64,000 bases of DNA, from NCBI GenBank assembly GCA_009760855.2, contig WPIO01000179.1:343001-407000 (forward strand), given 5' to 3'. This document shows, one piece after another, positions 21,400-53,439 of this stretch. A program made the translations under genes and the position numbers. The number at the start of each line of letters is the position of its first letter. Positions within the stretch are counted from its first letter, which is position 1. The DNA is from Cristatella mucedo (Eukaryota > Bryozoa > Phylactolaemata > Cristatellidae). The notes beneath the pieces were generated by a model that was not told the origin of the DNA, made no database searches, and saw only the letters and a list, made by a program, of their open reading frames with translations.

Positions 21400-23404
21400 C
21401 GTTTTTTCTGGGCAGAAGTGCTATTCCCAATTGCCTATGCTTCAAAAATATTGAAAATGGCCATTATTATCAACATAATTTGTATTTGTGCGAGGTAGAC
21501 AGTGATATATTTGAAACTTATTTATTTTCCAAAACATTACAGGGGCAGCAAAGGCCGGAAGCCTGGTATTAAATAACAAAAACTATATTTATTGTATAAA
21601 AGCAATCTTTCATGTGTAATCACTCTAGTAAATCAACGGTGATACGCTCAATCATTCTGTCATTCAAAGTAAAATTCTTAAGTAATTGACGTCTCAACCT
21701 GTATTGTATAACTAGCCTACGCCCGAGAAGGAAATCATTGAACATTCCAGAGCTGCATCGCAAAGCAGGCCTGACTGTTCATCGGCCCGGCTTTTACGCT
21801 TTGTGCAAGGACTGAAACCTGCGATCCGTGCTGCTAAGTGTTCGCCAAAAGTCTTTCCTTGTTATCGACTTCATCATAAGCGAGGCGATTACTAAGCTGT
21901 GACGTCTCATAGCTCCTGGGCTTTCTCTCCAGTTTCTTCCTGATCTAAAGTTTGTCGTTTGCGATGTTTTCGTTCAGCTTAGGCGTGCGAAGCTGACTCA
22001 TTTCCTCCGTCGTTTACTTTCTTGGTTTTGGACTGCGACAGCCCCTTATATATTCGCGTAGTCTATCATCTTCGGCGAAAGCGACATATTTGTACGTTCG
22101 AACGGATTGTAGCTAATTGTCTATTGAAGCTCCGCGAGCTACTAATTGAAGCTCTGTGAGCCACTATTGCATAGCGCTCAAAGGATCGTCGAATGGCCAT
22201 ATAAAGATGTAGGTAGATTTCTCTTATTAGCGACTTCCGCTTGGTGCGTACGAAGTCCTTTGGTACTTAGGTAATGCCAAACCCTAGTGGAGGTTAGTGG
22301 GCGTGCTCTGCCGGTCGTCGAGTGGCATTGCCCACTTTCTGCTATAGAACAGTTGGTTTGTTGCACTGGGTGGGCGATGGACGCATGGATGTAGATGGAC
22401 GCGGCCGCGCCGCCTACAGCGAATCGGGTGCGATCCTATTCGTCGATGCGAGGTTCGGACCGCGAGAGGTTTGGCGAGAGGCAGCTCGAATTGCTAAGCA
22501 TGAATAGCGGATTTTACCGAATCTCATTTTTTGCATGCCCACTCGCCCACTCCTGGTCACGGTCGGCGGGCACGTCGGCAAAAAGGCACACAGAGGCAGC
22601 TTGTTCAGGAGCAGTCGCACTTTGCTGAGGCGGCTGCGTCGCGACGCCTGTGCTTCTACTACGTTTGCACTGCAGACCCTGTCTGGCGTCGAATTGGCAA
22701 GAATACGCCTGCTATATAAAAAATCGAGCAAGGCCTTCCTTCGTCTATCGCCCCCGTTGCTATCCTGTCCCGTCGCCAGCCACCCAGCCAGACAAACAGA
22801 GAATCACCGAGCGTGGAAGACACTGCAAGTCCAGATTAAATTTCATACGTAGCGCTGAGGCGAGAAGCACGCAATGCTGCTCTAACCAATAGGACCTCAA
22901 GTACTTTAAAAGAAATCTTGGTCTCACCAATCTAGTGATTAGCTTTTTGACGTACAGGCTGAAGCAATGGAACGCGCTTGATGTTGGGCGCCTGTTCATA
23001 AGTCTCCGAATAGAGGAAGCACCGACGAACATATAAGTGGTTCTTCGCCCATTAAGACGGGTTCTGCTTCTGCAAAAATGTCACCAATCTGTTATAGGGC
23101 AACAGGAATCGCCTGTAACAAGAGTGAGTGGTGCCTCTTCGTTCTCAGCTCATCCGGAAGCCTCGCTGCTCCGTACAAGCAAGCACACCAGCTCCAGCTC
23201 ACTCGGCGCACCTCAGTGAGGACGGCAGAAAGTTGTCAGACAGGACCTCACAGGACACCGTGGAAGTGCAGTGAACTCTGCTCGAAGGTCATAGGATTCT
23301 GCAAAATGGCTATATTCCTGATGTCGCTCCAAGGCGAATTTACCCCCCCCCCCGCCGCCTTGTCAAGACTGAACCAATTGTATTTCCATTTTGGCTTGGC
23401 TACC
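21400..23404. other. Intergenic, no feature recognised
   Basis: GC-richer at 22380-22860, where several overlapping frames are open on both strands. None has a family motif or clear splice context. A poly(C) run lies at 23342-23353. Confidence 0.45.
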
Positions 23405-23600
23405 TAAACAATAATTAAAATTTTTGATAAAAAGCCCTCAAAAGAACTCAATCTCTTTCTAGGCGCTTTACATTTGCTGCAAAGGAAGCCCGATCGAATG
23501 GTTAGTGGTAGCATGCTCAATAAACAACGAGAACAACATGATTAGGGGTGACATGCACAGTGTAAGCATGTAAGTATGGTTAGTGGCAGCATGCGATGTC
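23405..23600 (-). mobile_element. LINE-A 3' end and 3' UTR
   Basis: aaaagccctcaaaagaactc, aatctctttctaggcgcttt, gctgcaaaggaagcccgatc, then the gtggtagcatgc phrases of the 3' UTR. Confidence 0.85.
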
Positions 23601-23604
23601 AGCA

Positions 23605-24205
23605 CAAGTTACGAAGCCTCTACAGCTGATGTTGGAAATGGCTGCAAGATTGATGAGTAAGTGCGATACGTTCAGCTATAAAGCTCCTTTACAGGAGCTT
23701 CAATGATTCCCGGTCGATCAACCGATACAGAGCAAGATTCTTACTCTGAACCAAACGACCTGGCTGCTTCGTACCTAGCTGAACTGCTGCACCTACCAGT
23801 TTCAGCCTCTTCGTGCCTTCGGCTTCTGTAAAGACAATAGATCCGCTGCTTCACTGATTCGCTCGAAGACTGTTGGCGACAGAAGCTTTTGCTCTGCAGG
23901 TCATAAGACTGTAGAATTCACATCCGACAATTCGCATCGACACATCCTCTCCGGCTGCGTGTACTGTGGCACATCTTTTCAGCCATCCTGAGCAGCTACT
24001 TCCACGCTGCTCAGTTCGTCGACCTCGCTTTTGACTTAGCTGTGCTTCGCACTTTCTCTTTGTTGCTCGTGATTAAGTCTGATGGCTACCGTATACGCAC
24101 TGAAAGCCGTTCAGGCGTTGAGTGATCTAGAGAGAACTCTCCTGCGAAACACCCACTTAGTCTTTGTGGAGTTGCACACGGTGATACATATTACATACGC
24201 ACATA
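23605..24205 (+). mobile_element. LINE-B 3' portion
   Basis: Follows the order of 11890-12480: ctgcagctgatgttgg-type block, ctagctgaactgctgcacct, gactgttggcgacagaagct, a degraded SDGYRIRTESRS segment, and the final ctttgtggagttgcac motif. Confidence 0.85.
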
Positions 24206-25219
24206 CCAAGTTTCAGCTCTCTCTACCCTCGGGATCGCAGGGTCGGCCATGTGCACTACCAAAGGAAGGACTGGCCACAGTGGATCGAGCTCGTGTGTGA
24301 ACGACGTCCAGTGAGTAACCCGAAGAACGGCGGCAGAAAATGACACCACCATTAAATGTCAAAGTGGGCCGCATGAAACAATTTGTCACAGCTCTAGATA
24401 AAGGAGCCGACAGAGTAACTTCGTAACTTCTTCGTAAGCAGCTAAAGGTCAAGGTCTTCTTGAGACAGTGCATACAGGATATCAATCGGAGCAATGTATA
24501 CATTTCGCGAGAATCTCTATTGCTGATAAAACTGCTTACAATAGCTTCCTTATTGTTTCGGGCTTAATGAGCAATTGAAAGGCAGCCAAACTATATAGAG
24601 TAGGTTAAAAATATGATGAACTAGGCTGTAACGGGCTAGCCCTGGTTATCCTTCCGAGTCCACACCCTTGATGCCCATCTTGATTAATTCAAAGAGAACG
24701 TGATGCCCATCTTGATTAATTCAAAGAGAACGTCAGAGCGGAACTCGGAGTAGCGAGGCGAGCTTCCCAGGATTTACCGGAGTTCGAGCGCAGCTACCAA
24801 CAGCAGTTTAACAACATGACGGGCAACAAAATTTGGGGGGGGGGGGGGGCTGATTCGTGAAAGCGATTTACAGTATAATAAATCTCACGACTACTCACTT
24901 CGAAAGCATCGGTGGAAATTTCGGCACAACTTGGTTAGAAATAGCTGTCAATATAGCTGCATTTGTTGTTTTCCAACTGAATGTGACCCAAACGACCCAT
25001 ATTTTTTTTCATTGGCAATGCGTAGCTTTCCAGATAATTACAAGTCACGGTCACAAAAGCCAAGTTTGGAAGAATGATGGCCATTCTTGATACCTTTGAG
25101 GCCTAAGCGATTATGAAATAATGCTTCCTACCCAGAGACAAACTGGTTCCTTCTTTAATAAGAATGCTCAATGCTAAGGACATACACGGTCAAGGCACAC
25201 ATTAACCTACTATACATAA
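24206..25219. other. Intergenic with 32-bp perfect tandem duplication at 24669-24732
   Basis: The unit tgatgcccatcttgattaat plus tcaaagagaacg occurs exactly twice. A poly(G) run is at 24834-24849. No gene recognised. Confidence 0.6.
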
Positions 25220-25380
25220 TTAATAACATATATTTATATAGCGTCCTAAGTGAACTTAATCTCTATTAAGGCACTTCACATAAGCCACGGGTCTCGAGCC
25301 CACGACCTCGATCAGATACATTCACCCTGACCTTGGTTCAAGGCGAGCACCTTAACGACTGAGCCAAACCAGTTCGGACA
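25220..25380 (-). mobile_element. SINE-B copy
   Basis: tttatatagcgtcctaagtg, aacttaatctctattaaggc, acttcacataagccacgggt, ctcgagcccacgacctcg, then the gcgagcaccttaacgactga head. Confidence 0.88.
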
Positions 25381-25384
25381 CACG

Positions 25385-26529
25385 AATGCACATTCATCAG
25401 TTGAGCAGGTTGGCTGATTCAACAGCCTCATTCATTTAGCCACAGAAGAACCCTAGCAGCTACCACTCTCACGTGTAGTACGCAATGCAGAATTGCCTCT
25501 TAAGACTCAAGGGCCATTGAGGCAGGCAGCAAAGGCGTACCGCCCGTCATCTCGCAGTCGCCGCAAGCACCTGGCAGGCAGGCACCACACAGGCTCACAC
25601 GGTGACGCACACGATCGAGGCAAACGTAGAGGATCACGCTCGCACGGCTAGCTCGTGGTCGTGGACAGTTGCAGTCGATCTCAGGGCACCTCGAAACGTT
25701 CATCCCCCCCCCCCCGTCAAGCGAACGACTCCCGCACCCCGGGTACTGCGCAAAGCCTACACATCGTCGGACGAGCCGGGAACACTGCGCACCAGCCGCA
25801 CTCGCTGCCTTCGCTGCTGCGATCAAGGACGGCAATTTGGTCGCACGGCACCGGCACTATTAGGTGGCCTGCGCACATGCTATTAAAGGTGACCAAACAA
25901 TAGACGCGTCTCACAGCACGATAGCGATGCAGGCGCTGGCCGCATATCCAGCGCCTGAACTACAAAAGAAAGAGGCAGCCGCCGACCGATGGCTCGAGGC
26001 GATTGGTCGCCCGATTGCTTGCGGCCACGTGGGCTGCCGGCAGCTGCTCTGCTCGAGGGCTGCTCACTGCCTCGAGCAACACGAGTCACCGAGGCACGTG
26101 TAATTAATTGCTTTTTCGTGTCATCGTGGCATCGTCAAGAGGACAGGTACCTACTACGATTTTTTGAGTCGTTGGCCACAGGGCGGGGCGCTGGCTGACC
26201 CTGCGACGAGAAGCGGTACGAATTTCACGCGAAACCGGTCCTAGCTCCTACCACCAGCGCCCCGTCCTGGTGCCACGCACGAGCGGGCGACGCCTCGGGC
26301 AGCGTGTCTTGATCACAGGTCGGCTTGCAGTCGGCGCCAGGCTACCGAACGGCTGAGTCGTTGGGCCCGCTGCCCGAGCTGCTGTCACGTCGGACGTACG
26401 GGACAGGAGTGGGCGTCCAAAATGGGCTGCTGCTATCGCTGCGGCCAATGTATGCCGAGCAAAAAAGTGGTGACCAGAGAGACATTCCTCGGTGTCCCCG
26501 AACGCCGCACTTTTTTCTTCTTCCTTTTT
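25385..26529 (-). other. CDS: 3' flank / probable 3' UTR region of the CDS gene
   Basis: GC-rich sequence downstream of the CDS stop codon. It must contain the 3' UTR start, but no convincing AATAAA on the transcript strand was found, so the transcript end is unknown. Open frames here (for example 25500-25835) are unassigned. Confidence 0.4.
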
Positions 26530-46593
<20,064 letters not shown>

Positions 46594-47586
46594 GTTGCTG
46601 GAACTACGAGCAGTTGCTTATAGTTACATGAGCTGCGGCACAAACTGAGATCTATACTAACGACAACGTTAATCTGCAGCCACGCATGGGCGTAAGATGA
46701 AAGTAAAAGCTTCATAGGTCTGGTATTTAGTTTCTATATAAATTATATAAGGAATAAATCTTGATAGGTGCGGGGTATCCTCGGTAGTAAGAAATTTCTA
46801 CTGCTGCGTTATTGCCGCCCTTTCCTCCCTACCTCGAACTGGCCCCACGTTATCTAGGGTTCGACGTGCACCGGCGCAATCGAATGGACCAGCCTAAGAG
46901 TGCGCGCCGTCGCTTAAGCAGCCGGTTTTTCAAGTAACCGAGCCTGCGCTTTGTGCGTAGAGCGCAGTCGAGCGGCTGTGGCGGCTGCAGCTTAAAGCTG
47001 CTATTGCCGACCTTGACCAGTTCAGATAGCGGCGCAACGCCTGCAATGCATAGAGACCAGACGCTCGCAGTACACCAAAGCAGTGGCGATGCAGCGCTCG
47101 AGATCCTGCGCTAAAAATAGCATCGAATTAGAAAAATTGCAAGGAATTGCCCACACGATACGTCCGACACGGCCAGTGACTTCCGAAGACTCACTTAGTA
47201 CGAGCTTTTACGCAAGTTCACGCTCAGCGAAACCACTCACCTGTCTGCAGACGGTCGCCGCTAGGAAGCGACTTCTGAGAGCCTCGCGCCTTATTTACTG
47301 GCCAGGTCGTATGTCATGCATTAATCTTGTTGCGCGTGTAGTTATATGTCGCGATGCTCACGAGCCTCGGCTTATCGCGGTTATTTCAAGGGTGTTTCTC
47401 AGTTTTAAGTCAGTGGCCAAGCTGAGAGTTCACGCGCGCAGGACATTGTAGTACGGTAAATCGGTCAGATTATGAAAATGCTATACATTATTATCGATTC
47501 TCATATAATAAAATATTGGAAGCAGGATATTTCATAGTTTGAGCGGTAAAACTTCTCACCGGCCAGAACGGACTTTGCATGAAGTA
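46594..47586 (-). promoter_or_regulatory. CDS: Upstream flank of the CDS gene, probable promoter/5' UTR
   Basis: Sequence immediately upstream of the CDS start codon; 46840-47110 is GC-richer with several CpGs. No convincing TATA box or initiator can be assigned, so the promoter call rests on position. Confidence 0.35.
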
Positions 47587-48010
47587 GATTATCGACTTCA
47601 AGGTTCCGTCGCTCACTTTTGGGATCCTTCATTCTCTTGCTCCGGTTCGCCTATCCGAAATAATCCCAAACAAGCTGGACATCGCACCACATGCTCTTCT
47701 GACTCAAGCCATTTTGCTTTGCCTCTAGCCGTCCTCAAATCTTTGGAGACCACGCCTTCAGTTCGCATGTTCCCAAAGCCCGGAACTCACTGCTAACTGA
47801 CTTTACGATTTCCCTCGACTCGACGAAATTTGAAATTAAGTTATAGGCCAAAATTTTCCTCACAGAACTTGCTCGGTCCGCGTGAAGTGTCGATTTAGCG
47901 CTCACCCTTCGAAAAGCATTACTAACCAATTGGCGTTATTATTTTCCTGCTCATAAAGAGCACGTAGAAAGAGATTTAGTTCCCTTAGTGTGCACGCAAT
48001 TACATATCCT
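47587..48010 (+). mobile_element. LINE-A 3' portion, old
   Basis: ttatcgacttcaaggttccg, tcgctcacttttgggatcct, a decayed LKSLETTPSVRMFPKPGTH frame, then gcacgtagaaagagatttag and ttcccttagtgtgcacgcaa. Confidence 0.8.
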
Positions 48011-48479
48011 TATTAGCATTCGCAACGGTAGCTTGGGATTTGTCACCTGTGCGCAAGCCTCTTATGTGGCCGTGGAGTACGCAGCTGCTCCAGATTACGC
48101 TGCTCTACTTCCGGTTTAGCTGCGCGTATTGGTGCTGCAAGTGCGGCTAGCTACGCTCGCTTCGAGGTGCTAGCCACACTAGTATACGTCACGCGTCTGT
48201 GAGGACGAGCCCCCCCACCTCGTTCAATGCCGTCCGTCGGGGTAGCGGGAGGTGCTGTACGGCGTCAAGTTCCTCTCGCCCTAGAGCTCGCAGTCAATCT
48301 AGAAGCGTCGTTTAGCCCGGTACGCCCACGGAAAAGCATCCTCCAGATCTCAAGTGAACAAGAAACGCCCCTCAACATTTTTTGAAGTTAAGAAGAGCAC
48401 TAGCTGGGACTATGCATACTTTCATGCATGCTCTCGGCTTGTTCACCGCGGAAACTCAAGAAATTAGCAGCATGACGTC
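48011..48479. other. Intergenic, no feature recognised
   Basis: Moderately GC-rich, no motif or coding frame recognised. Confidence 0.5.
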
Positions 48480-48575
48480 ATTCAGCAAATGTAAAGTGCC
48501 TAGAAAGAGATTAAGTTCTCTGAGGGCGCTACATTAAATGTATTGTTATTCGTCTTATTATTATTGTTATTATTC
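48480..48575 (+). mobile_element. LINE-A 3' end
   Basis: cagcaaatgtaaagtgccta, gaaagagattaagttctctg, agggcgctacattaaatgta and (TTA/TTG)n. Confidence 0.88.
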
Positions 48576-48799
48576 TCTGGCCGTTCAGTTGCGCTTAGCC
48601 GAGGTTGACGTTTGGTTCCTTCCGGAAGGTCTGTGGATACCAGAGTGCCCTGAGCCCCGAGGAGACTACTTGACCTAAATTACACCATGGCCGCAAGGGC
48701 GCGGCCAGGATTCTTTCAACGAGGGGTCAGAGCACGACCCGTCTGTGGATCCATTCGCATTGCCCGGGTCTTAGCTCAGAGGTGAGGGGCTCGCTCTTG

Positions 48800-49055
48800 A
48801 CAATAATACTAATAATTATTATTATTACAATAGTGATACATTTGTATAGCGCCCTCAGAGAACTTAATCTCTTTCTACACACTTTACATTTGCTGCTCAG
48901 GAAGGATGATTTAATGGTTAGTGGTAGCATGCAGTTAGGGGTGACATGCACAGGGTCGCCGTGCAAATATGGTTAGTGGCAGCATGCACAGTGTCAGAAC
49001 GCGAAAACACACAAAGAACGAATCAGATGGACCCACTCAATGCTATGACAAATAG
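48800..49055 (-). mobile_element. LINE-A 3' end and 3' UTR
   Basis: (TAAT)n, atttgtatagcgccctcaga, gaacttaatctctttctaca, ggtcgccgtgcaaatatggt, then gatggacccactcaatgct. Confidence 0.88.
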
Positions 49056-49299
49056 ACGTGCTCTTAGTTTCATTTATATTTCGTCAAGTCGGAGGGTGTC
49101 GCGAAGTCAGTCGGGAGCAAGTTTCAGGCTTTACGAGCATGTCATCTAACGGCATGTTCTCTATAGAATTTGAGTTGTTCGAGTCTAAGTTGCACAACTT
49201 GATCCGGAAAAAACGTTGGTGTAGCGTTTCGACGCCCGATTGGATAGTAGTTCGGATATAGTCCCTAGCAAGAAAATAGAGTAGTAAGAAGTTAGTTAT

Positions 49300-49560
49300 A
49301 CAGCCTTGAATTTGATGCGCTGCCTGACGGGCAGTCTGTGAATGTCGGGGAGAAGTGGTGTGACGTGGCAGTTGCGAGGTCTAAGACAGCAGACAAGCCT
49401 AGCTGCACTGTTTAGCACTAATTGTAAGCGCCTTACTGCACAGGCCGAAAGTCGCTGCGAGCAGCGAGTTACGGAAGTCGAGAGGCATGTCACAAACGTA
49501 TGGGCCAGCTTGACTGTGGGATCTTTGTCTAAGCAGGCTCGAATTTTTGCAACACCACGT
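49300..49560 (-). mobile_element. LINE-A coding fragment
   Basis: The minus strand reads AVRRLQLVLNSAARLVC, CHVTPLLPDIHRLPVRQRIK, FKAV: the VQNSAARLV...ITPLL.DLHWLPV..RI block. Confidence 0.88.
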
Positions 49561-49775
49561 CGTCACTGAAAGTAGGCAGACTTTACCCTGGATTATTCGT
49601 CCAGCTCGCTGGGCCGTCTTGTTTACCAAGGCTGAGTGGCTGAATTAGCCACTGGCTGAATTCTCGGAGCAGGAGAATGGCTTTAACTTTCTGCTAGTGA
49701 ATTTAAAATCTGTTGCTGGTAACCGCCGGTACTAGTACAGCCTGCGGTCGAAATCGTGAAGCTGGCGACAAGCTG

Positions 49776-49812
49776 ACTGTCTGACTGTCTGACTGACTGT
49801 CTGTCTGTCTCC
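49776..49812. repeat. (CTGA)n/(CTGT)n tetranucleotide repeat
   Basis: About nine units mixing ctga and ctgt. Confidence 0.9.
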
Positions 49813-50294
49813 TGTCGCTCGTCGCGTTCGCAGGCATCATTGATCGCTAATGGTTGCAATCAGTGTCGGCAGAGACTCGGGTCTCTGACAATCAAGCATC
49901 GGATGGCCGAGCCTCGTCATCTGCACACTGCCTTTCCGCAGCATCTTACTGGTTAGCCCATCTAGTTGTCAGTCGGGTAGCTCTATGCGAAAATAAAGTA
50001 GCTGCAGCCGGGCAGCGCCCTGCTGTTTCTCGTGGCGTGCAGGCAGGAGGCAGTCTGCAGCGCTGGATGTCCGCAGTCTCGGCGGTGGCGCAAATTAGGT
50101 GCAGCGGAAGCAGCATGCGGTAGGAGAGATTAGATACGATCTTTATTTGCGGTCGCATTTGGGATGAAATGCAAACCAGTGGCTCCTTGGAGCTGTGGTG
50201 GCTGCGGACTTTATACCCGCCAGAGCCATCAATAGGCGACTTAAGCGCACTGCAGCCCCGCATGGACGCGTGTGCACGAGCCGATGATACTATA

Positions 50295-50305
50295 GGAGAG
50301 AGAGA

Positions 50306-50357
<52 letters not shown>

Positions 50358-50392
50358 AAGAGAGAGAAAAAGAGAGAGAGAGTCTCTACCAG
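50295..50392. repeat. (GA)n microsatellite
   Basis: About 48 GA units with a few GGGA or AAA interruptions. A TATAAA-containing site on the minus strand lies about 85 bp further on that strand (around 50206-50217). Confidence 0.95.
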
Positions 50393-50889
50393 ATCGGCAT
50401 TCCTGCGACGTTCGTTATACACTCACAACTCTACAAACTCGGTGGAGTGATTAGTTCTAAAACCCGACAGAAGTTTACTTGCTAGGCTCGAAGTTTTGAT
50501 ACTAGAGCTACGCTCGTGAGTTACGGCATGCCATTTCTCAATATTTCGTTATATTTCGCGGGTACTGTGAAGGCAGCATGCGTTTCGGCTGGAAGTTGCC
50601 TCTGTACGTCACATATTGTTGCTAAGCGGCGAGGGGAGCCGGTACCGTCTACCGCTCAGGTTGATGCTCCAAGAACCGGGCAGCGGGCTCTTGGAGCCGG
50701 AGTCCTCGCTCTAGTTTGAGCTCTAGCAGGACGTGCAGGAAGCTGGACAGACATAGCGCAGTAGCGGGCCAACGTTCTCCCGATGAGCTAAACGAGCGCC
50801 ATTAATTTCGAAGGGAGATCTGCACACACCCATCTGCGCAGCAGCAGTGGCTTTCGGCAGAGGGAAAACAAGTACAAGTCGCACTCGAT

Positions 50890-50974
50890 GGTCTCTCTCT
50901 CTCTCTCTCCACCCTCTCTCTCTCTCTCTCTCTCTCTCCACCCTCACATCTCTCTCTCTCTCTCTCCACCCTCA

Positions 50975-51012
<38 letters not shown>

Positions 51013-51018
51013 CCCTCA

Positions 51019-51072
<54 letters not shown>

Positions 51073-51080
51073 CCCTCACA

Positions 51081-51112
<32 letters not shown>

Positions 51113-51115
51113 TCA

Positions 51116-51163
<48 letters not shown>

Positions 51164-51360
51164 CCCCCCTCTCTCTCTCTCTCTCTCCACCCTCACATCT
51201 CTCTCTCTCTCTCTCTCTCTCTCTTCACCCTCACATCTCTCTCTCTCTCTCTCTCTCTCTCCACCCTCACATCTCTCTCTCTCTCTCTCTCTCCACCCTC
51301 ACATCTCTCTCTCTCTCTCTCTCCACCCTCACATCTCTCTCTCTCTCTCTCTCCACCCTC
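50890..51360. repeat. (CT)n array punctuated by ccaccctcacat spacers
   Basis: A 470-bp polypyrimidine array. (CT)n blocks of varying length are separated by about ten copies of the 12-bp spacer ccaccctcacat or close variants, one block with a poly(C) run. Frames through it translate as Ser-Leu repeats and are not genes. Confidence 0.95.
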
Positions 51361-51495
51361 CGCAGAGGAAAAAGAAGGGGCAGAGAATGTGCCGCCGAGC
51401 AATGCCAATGCACTGCCGGGCCGGACTGCGTACGCGGGGTTCGAAACCCAGCATGCACGAGCGGAGTCGCGAAAATTCAATCGACGGATCGCACT

Positions 51496-51580
<85 letters not shown>
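51496..51580. repeat. (GA)n microsatellite
   Basis: About 42 uninterrupted GA units, 135 bp from the (CT)n array and complementary to it. Confidence 0.96.
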
Positions 51581-51584
<4 letters not shown>

Positions 51585-51667
51585 ACTCTATCTTCGCGTT
51601 ACCTCTCGCAACGGGCAGGTCACGTGCCACGTGGTTTTGAGAGCTAGACTCACGAAGCAGCCATCAC

Positions 51668-52535
51668 TCAGAAGGGTCGACACTTAATGCAAACGTCTGA
51701 TATGGGGGAAAGGATGGTTGGGTGTGTCCCTATGACGATAACGAAAGCGGCGAATGCATTGATGCAAAGCTCCAGAACGCCTTTTGCCGCAGCTGGCAGT
51801 CGAGTGTCGATTGTCATCTGAAAGAAAGTACTGCTGGGTAGCATTGGCTTTCGGAACGTCTTTTCGAGTACAGCGATAAATCCCACGAATCGGCATCCCA
51901 AACGTAGTACTAGCCATTCTTTCATCGCCGTGCCGTTCTTGACAGCGTCGCTCCATGCCAAGCGAATCCGCTGACGCTCTCGCTTTGCTCGTCCGAGCTG
52001 AGTTTTAGCGCTCTACTCCTCGAACTGGTCTAGATGGCATCGAGGTTGTTGACTTTGAACAACATCCTGCTGCCCATTGTGCAGTAGCTCGTCAACTCAG
52101 TCCCAACACTCAAGCTCCCCATAGTTTTCCGGCTTGCGATTGCCCAGTCAGCCTCGAAACACTTCGATGAAGCTGCTGCGAGCCGCTTTCTTATTGCTCG
52201 CGAAGTCCTTGCGGAATGCGTTGCGCTCGTTGACTTGGTCAGATCTTTGACCGAGCCTTCGAGGCCTTTTTGGTCGAGGCCCTGTTGGCTGGAATGGTTT
52301 TCTCTACTTAGCCACACATAGGACATTGTCATCTGGATCTACATTGTCTGCCTCACTCTCTTGATTCGCTGGCTCTCGTCTGAAGACGGCTGTTTTCTCT
52401 TTAGAGAAGCGGGTACATTGGAGCTCAGGACATTAGAGCCACTGGGTGGGCGATGAATGGATGAAGCACAGTCTGAATATAGGATAGCATCTTGCTCATT
52501 CTTGCTCATTTGGCGTACGGGAGGATCCACCGCCC
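51668..52535 (-). pseudogene. Decayed ABCC-type ABC transporter fragment (linker and second TMD region)
   Basis: At 51668-51961 the minus strand reads LAWSDAVKNGTAMKEWLVLR, ...LEKTFRKPMLPSSTFF..., TIDTRLPAAAKGVLE, ...HPTILSPISDV. ABCC (MRP) transporters have W(S/T)D...NGT, LR(A/S)PMSFF, then NRFS.D...(I/V)D..(L/I)P and a hydrophobic helix in this order. Here the GR(I/L)xNRFS stretch between PM..FF and TIDTRLP is missing, and the first helix is poorly kept. Upstream on the same strand (52030-52535) are Ser-rich linker-like frames and SLSVGTELTSYCTMGSRML, which loosely resembles the segment before TMD2 but needs frame changes. I read this as a degenerate, possibly processed copy. The ABCC assignment is moderate at 51.67-51.96 kb and weak above 52.0 kb. 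Confidence 0.4.
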
Positions 52536-53439
52536 GGAAGTAGCAGCTGCTTGAGTAGTCAGTTGTTTAGCGCCGAAGTCACGGGATAGCAAATGCTATG
52601 GTCATTTTTTCTCCTCTGTTCCATCTTATAAGAGAGTAAGGAAACATCTTAATAATGAACAAATGCAATCGTTTCGCCAATGACTAGTTAATTTCACTCA
52701 GGAATTCATTTTTTATAACTTGAAATTTCAAGAAGAGTTTCCTTCTTAACCTCCGGAGCTTTCTTCCAGTTTTATCAGGCGAAATGAACAGACCAGCATT
52801 TTTCGGGGTCCCAGTAGGCATGCTAAAAAATGCGCTGTACATTAGCAAATAATTCCACTGAAGCCTCTTTATAAAATCTGGGGGAAATATTATGTAAATG
52901 ATTTGGCTCTAGTAAATCTTGCTCTTGGCCTAAGTGAATGCATATGTGCATTTACTTAGGCAGCTAGAACTATACTAGCTCCAAGCGTGCTGTTACCTGT
53001 ACTTATCTATTATTTATACTACTGAAAATTAATTACAAGTAATTATTAATAAACACGCATTCATAATTTTAGTGTCTTATTGTAAAGAAATTGATCAATA
53101 ACATGCATTAACTACATCATCTAGTGGTGAATGTAGACGTAGAGACATTGAATACTGCACCGTTTAAGCTATCTTATGACAATTTGAATAAGTCTGGTTG
53201 CAGAAAGAATTTATAGAGAGATTCCATAACAATGCATAGAATAAAAAGTAAATTTTTTTACACCAGGACTTTGGCCATAGCTGTATCTGTTATGACCCGG
53301 AAAGTAAATAAATTTTAACCATATCGCTGACCATATTTTTAAGACATTTACGGTCCGACCGAACGCAATGACCTTCAAATAAACAGTAAAGAGGCTAGTG
53401 GCACCTCCAGAAAAACTAACTGAAGACACCTTGCTTTAA
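52536..53439. other. Intergenic, AT-rich, with a near-perfect palindrome at 52928-52961
   Basis: gcctaagtgaatgcata followed by tgtgcatttacttaggc forms a 34-bp palindrome with two mismatched pairs. Otherwise no feature recognised. Confidence 0.7.

Noticed and set aside
22395-22860. Cluster of 77-105-codon frames on both strands
   Set aside because: Mutually overlapping frames in GC-rich sequence without family motif or splice context.
50847-51647. Long open frames through Ser-Leu and Arg-Glu repeats (also at 29735-30120 and 57130-57757)
   Set aside because: They are translations of (CT)n/(GA)n microsatellites, open in several frames and on both strands. Only the non-repeat end of 29735-30118 is a real CDS exon.
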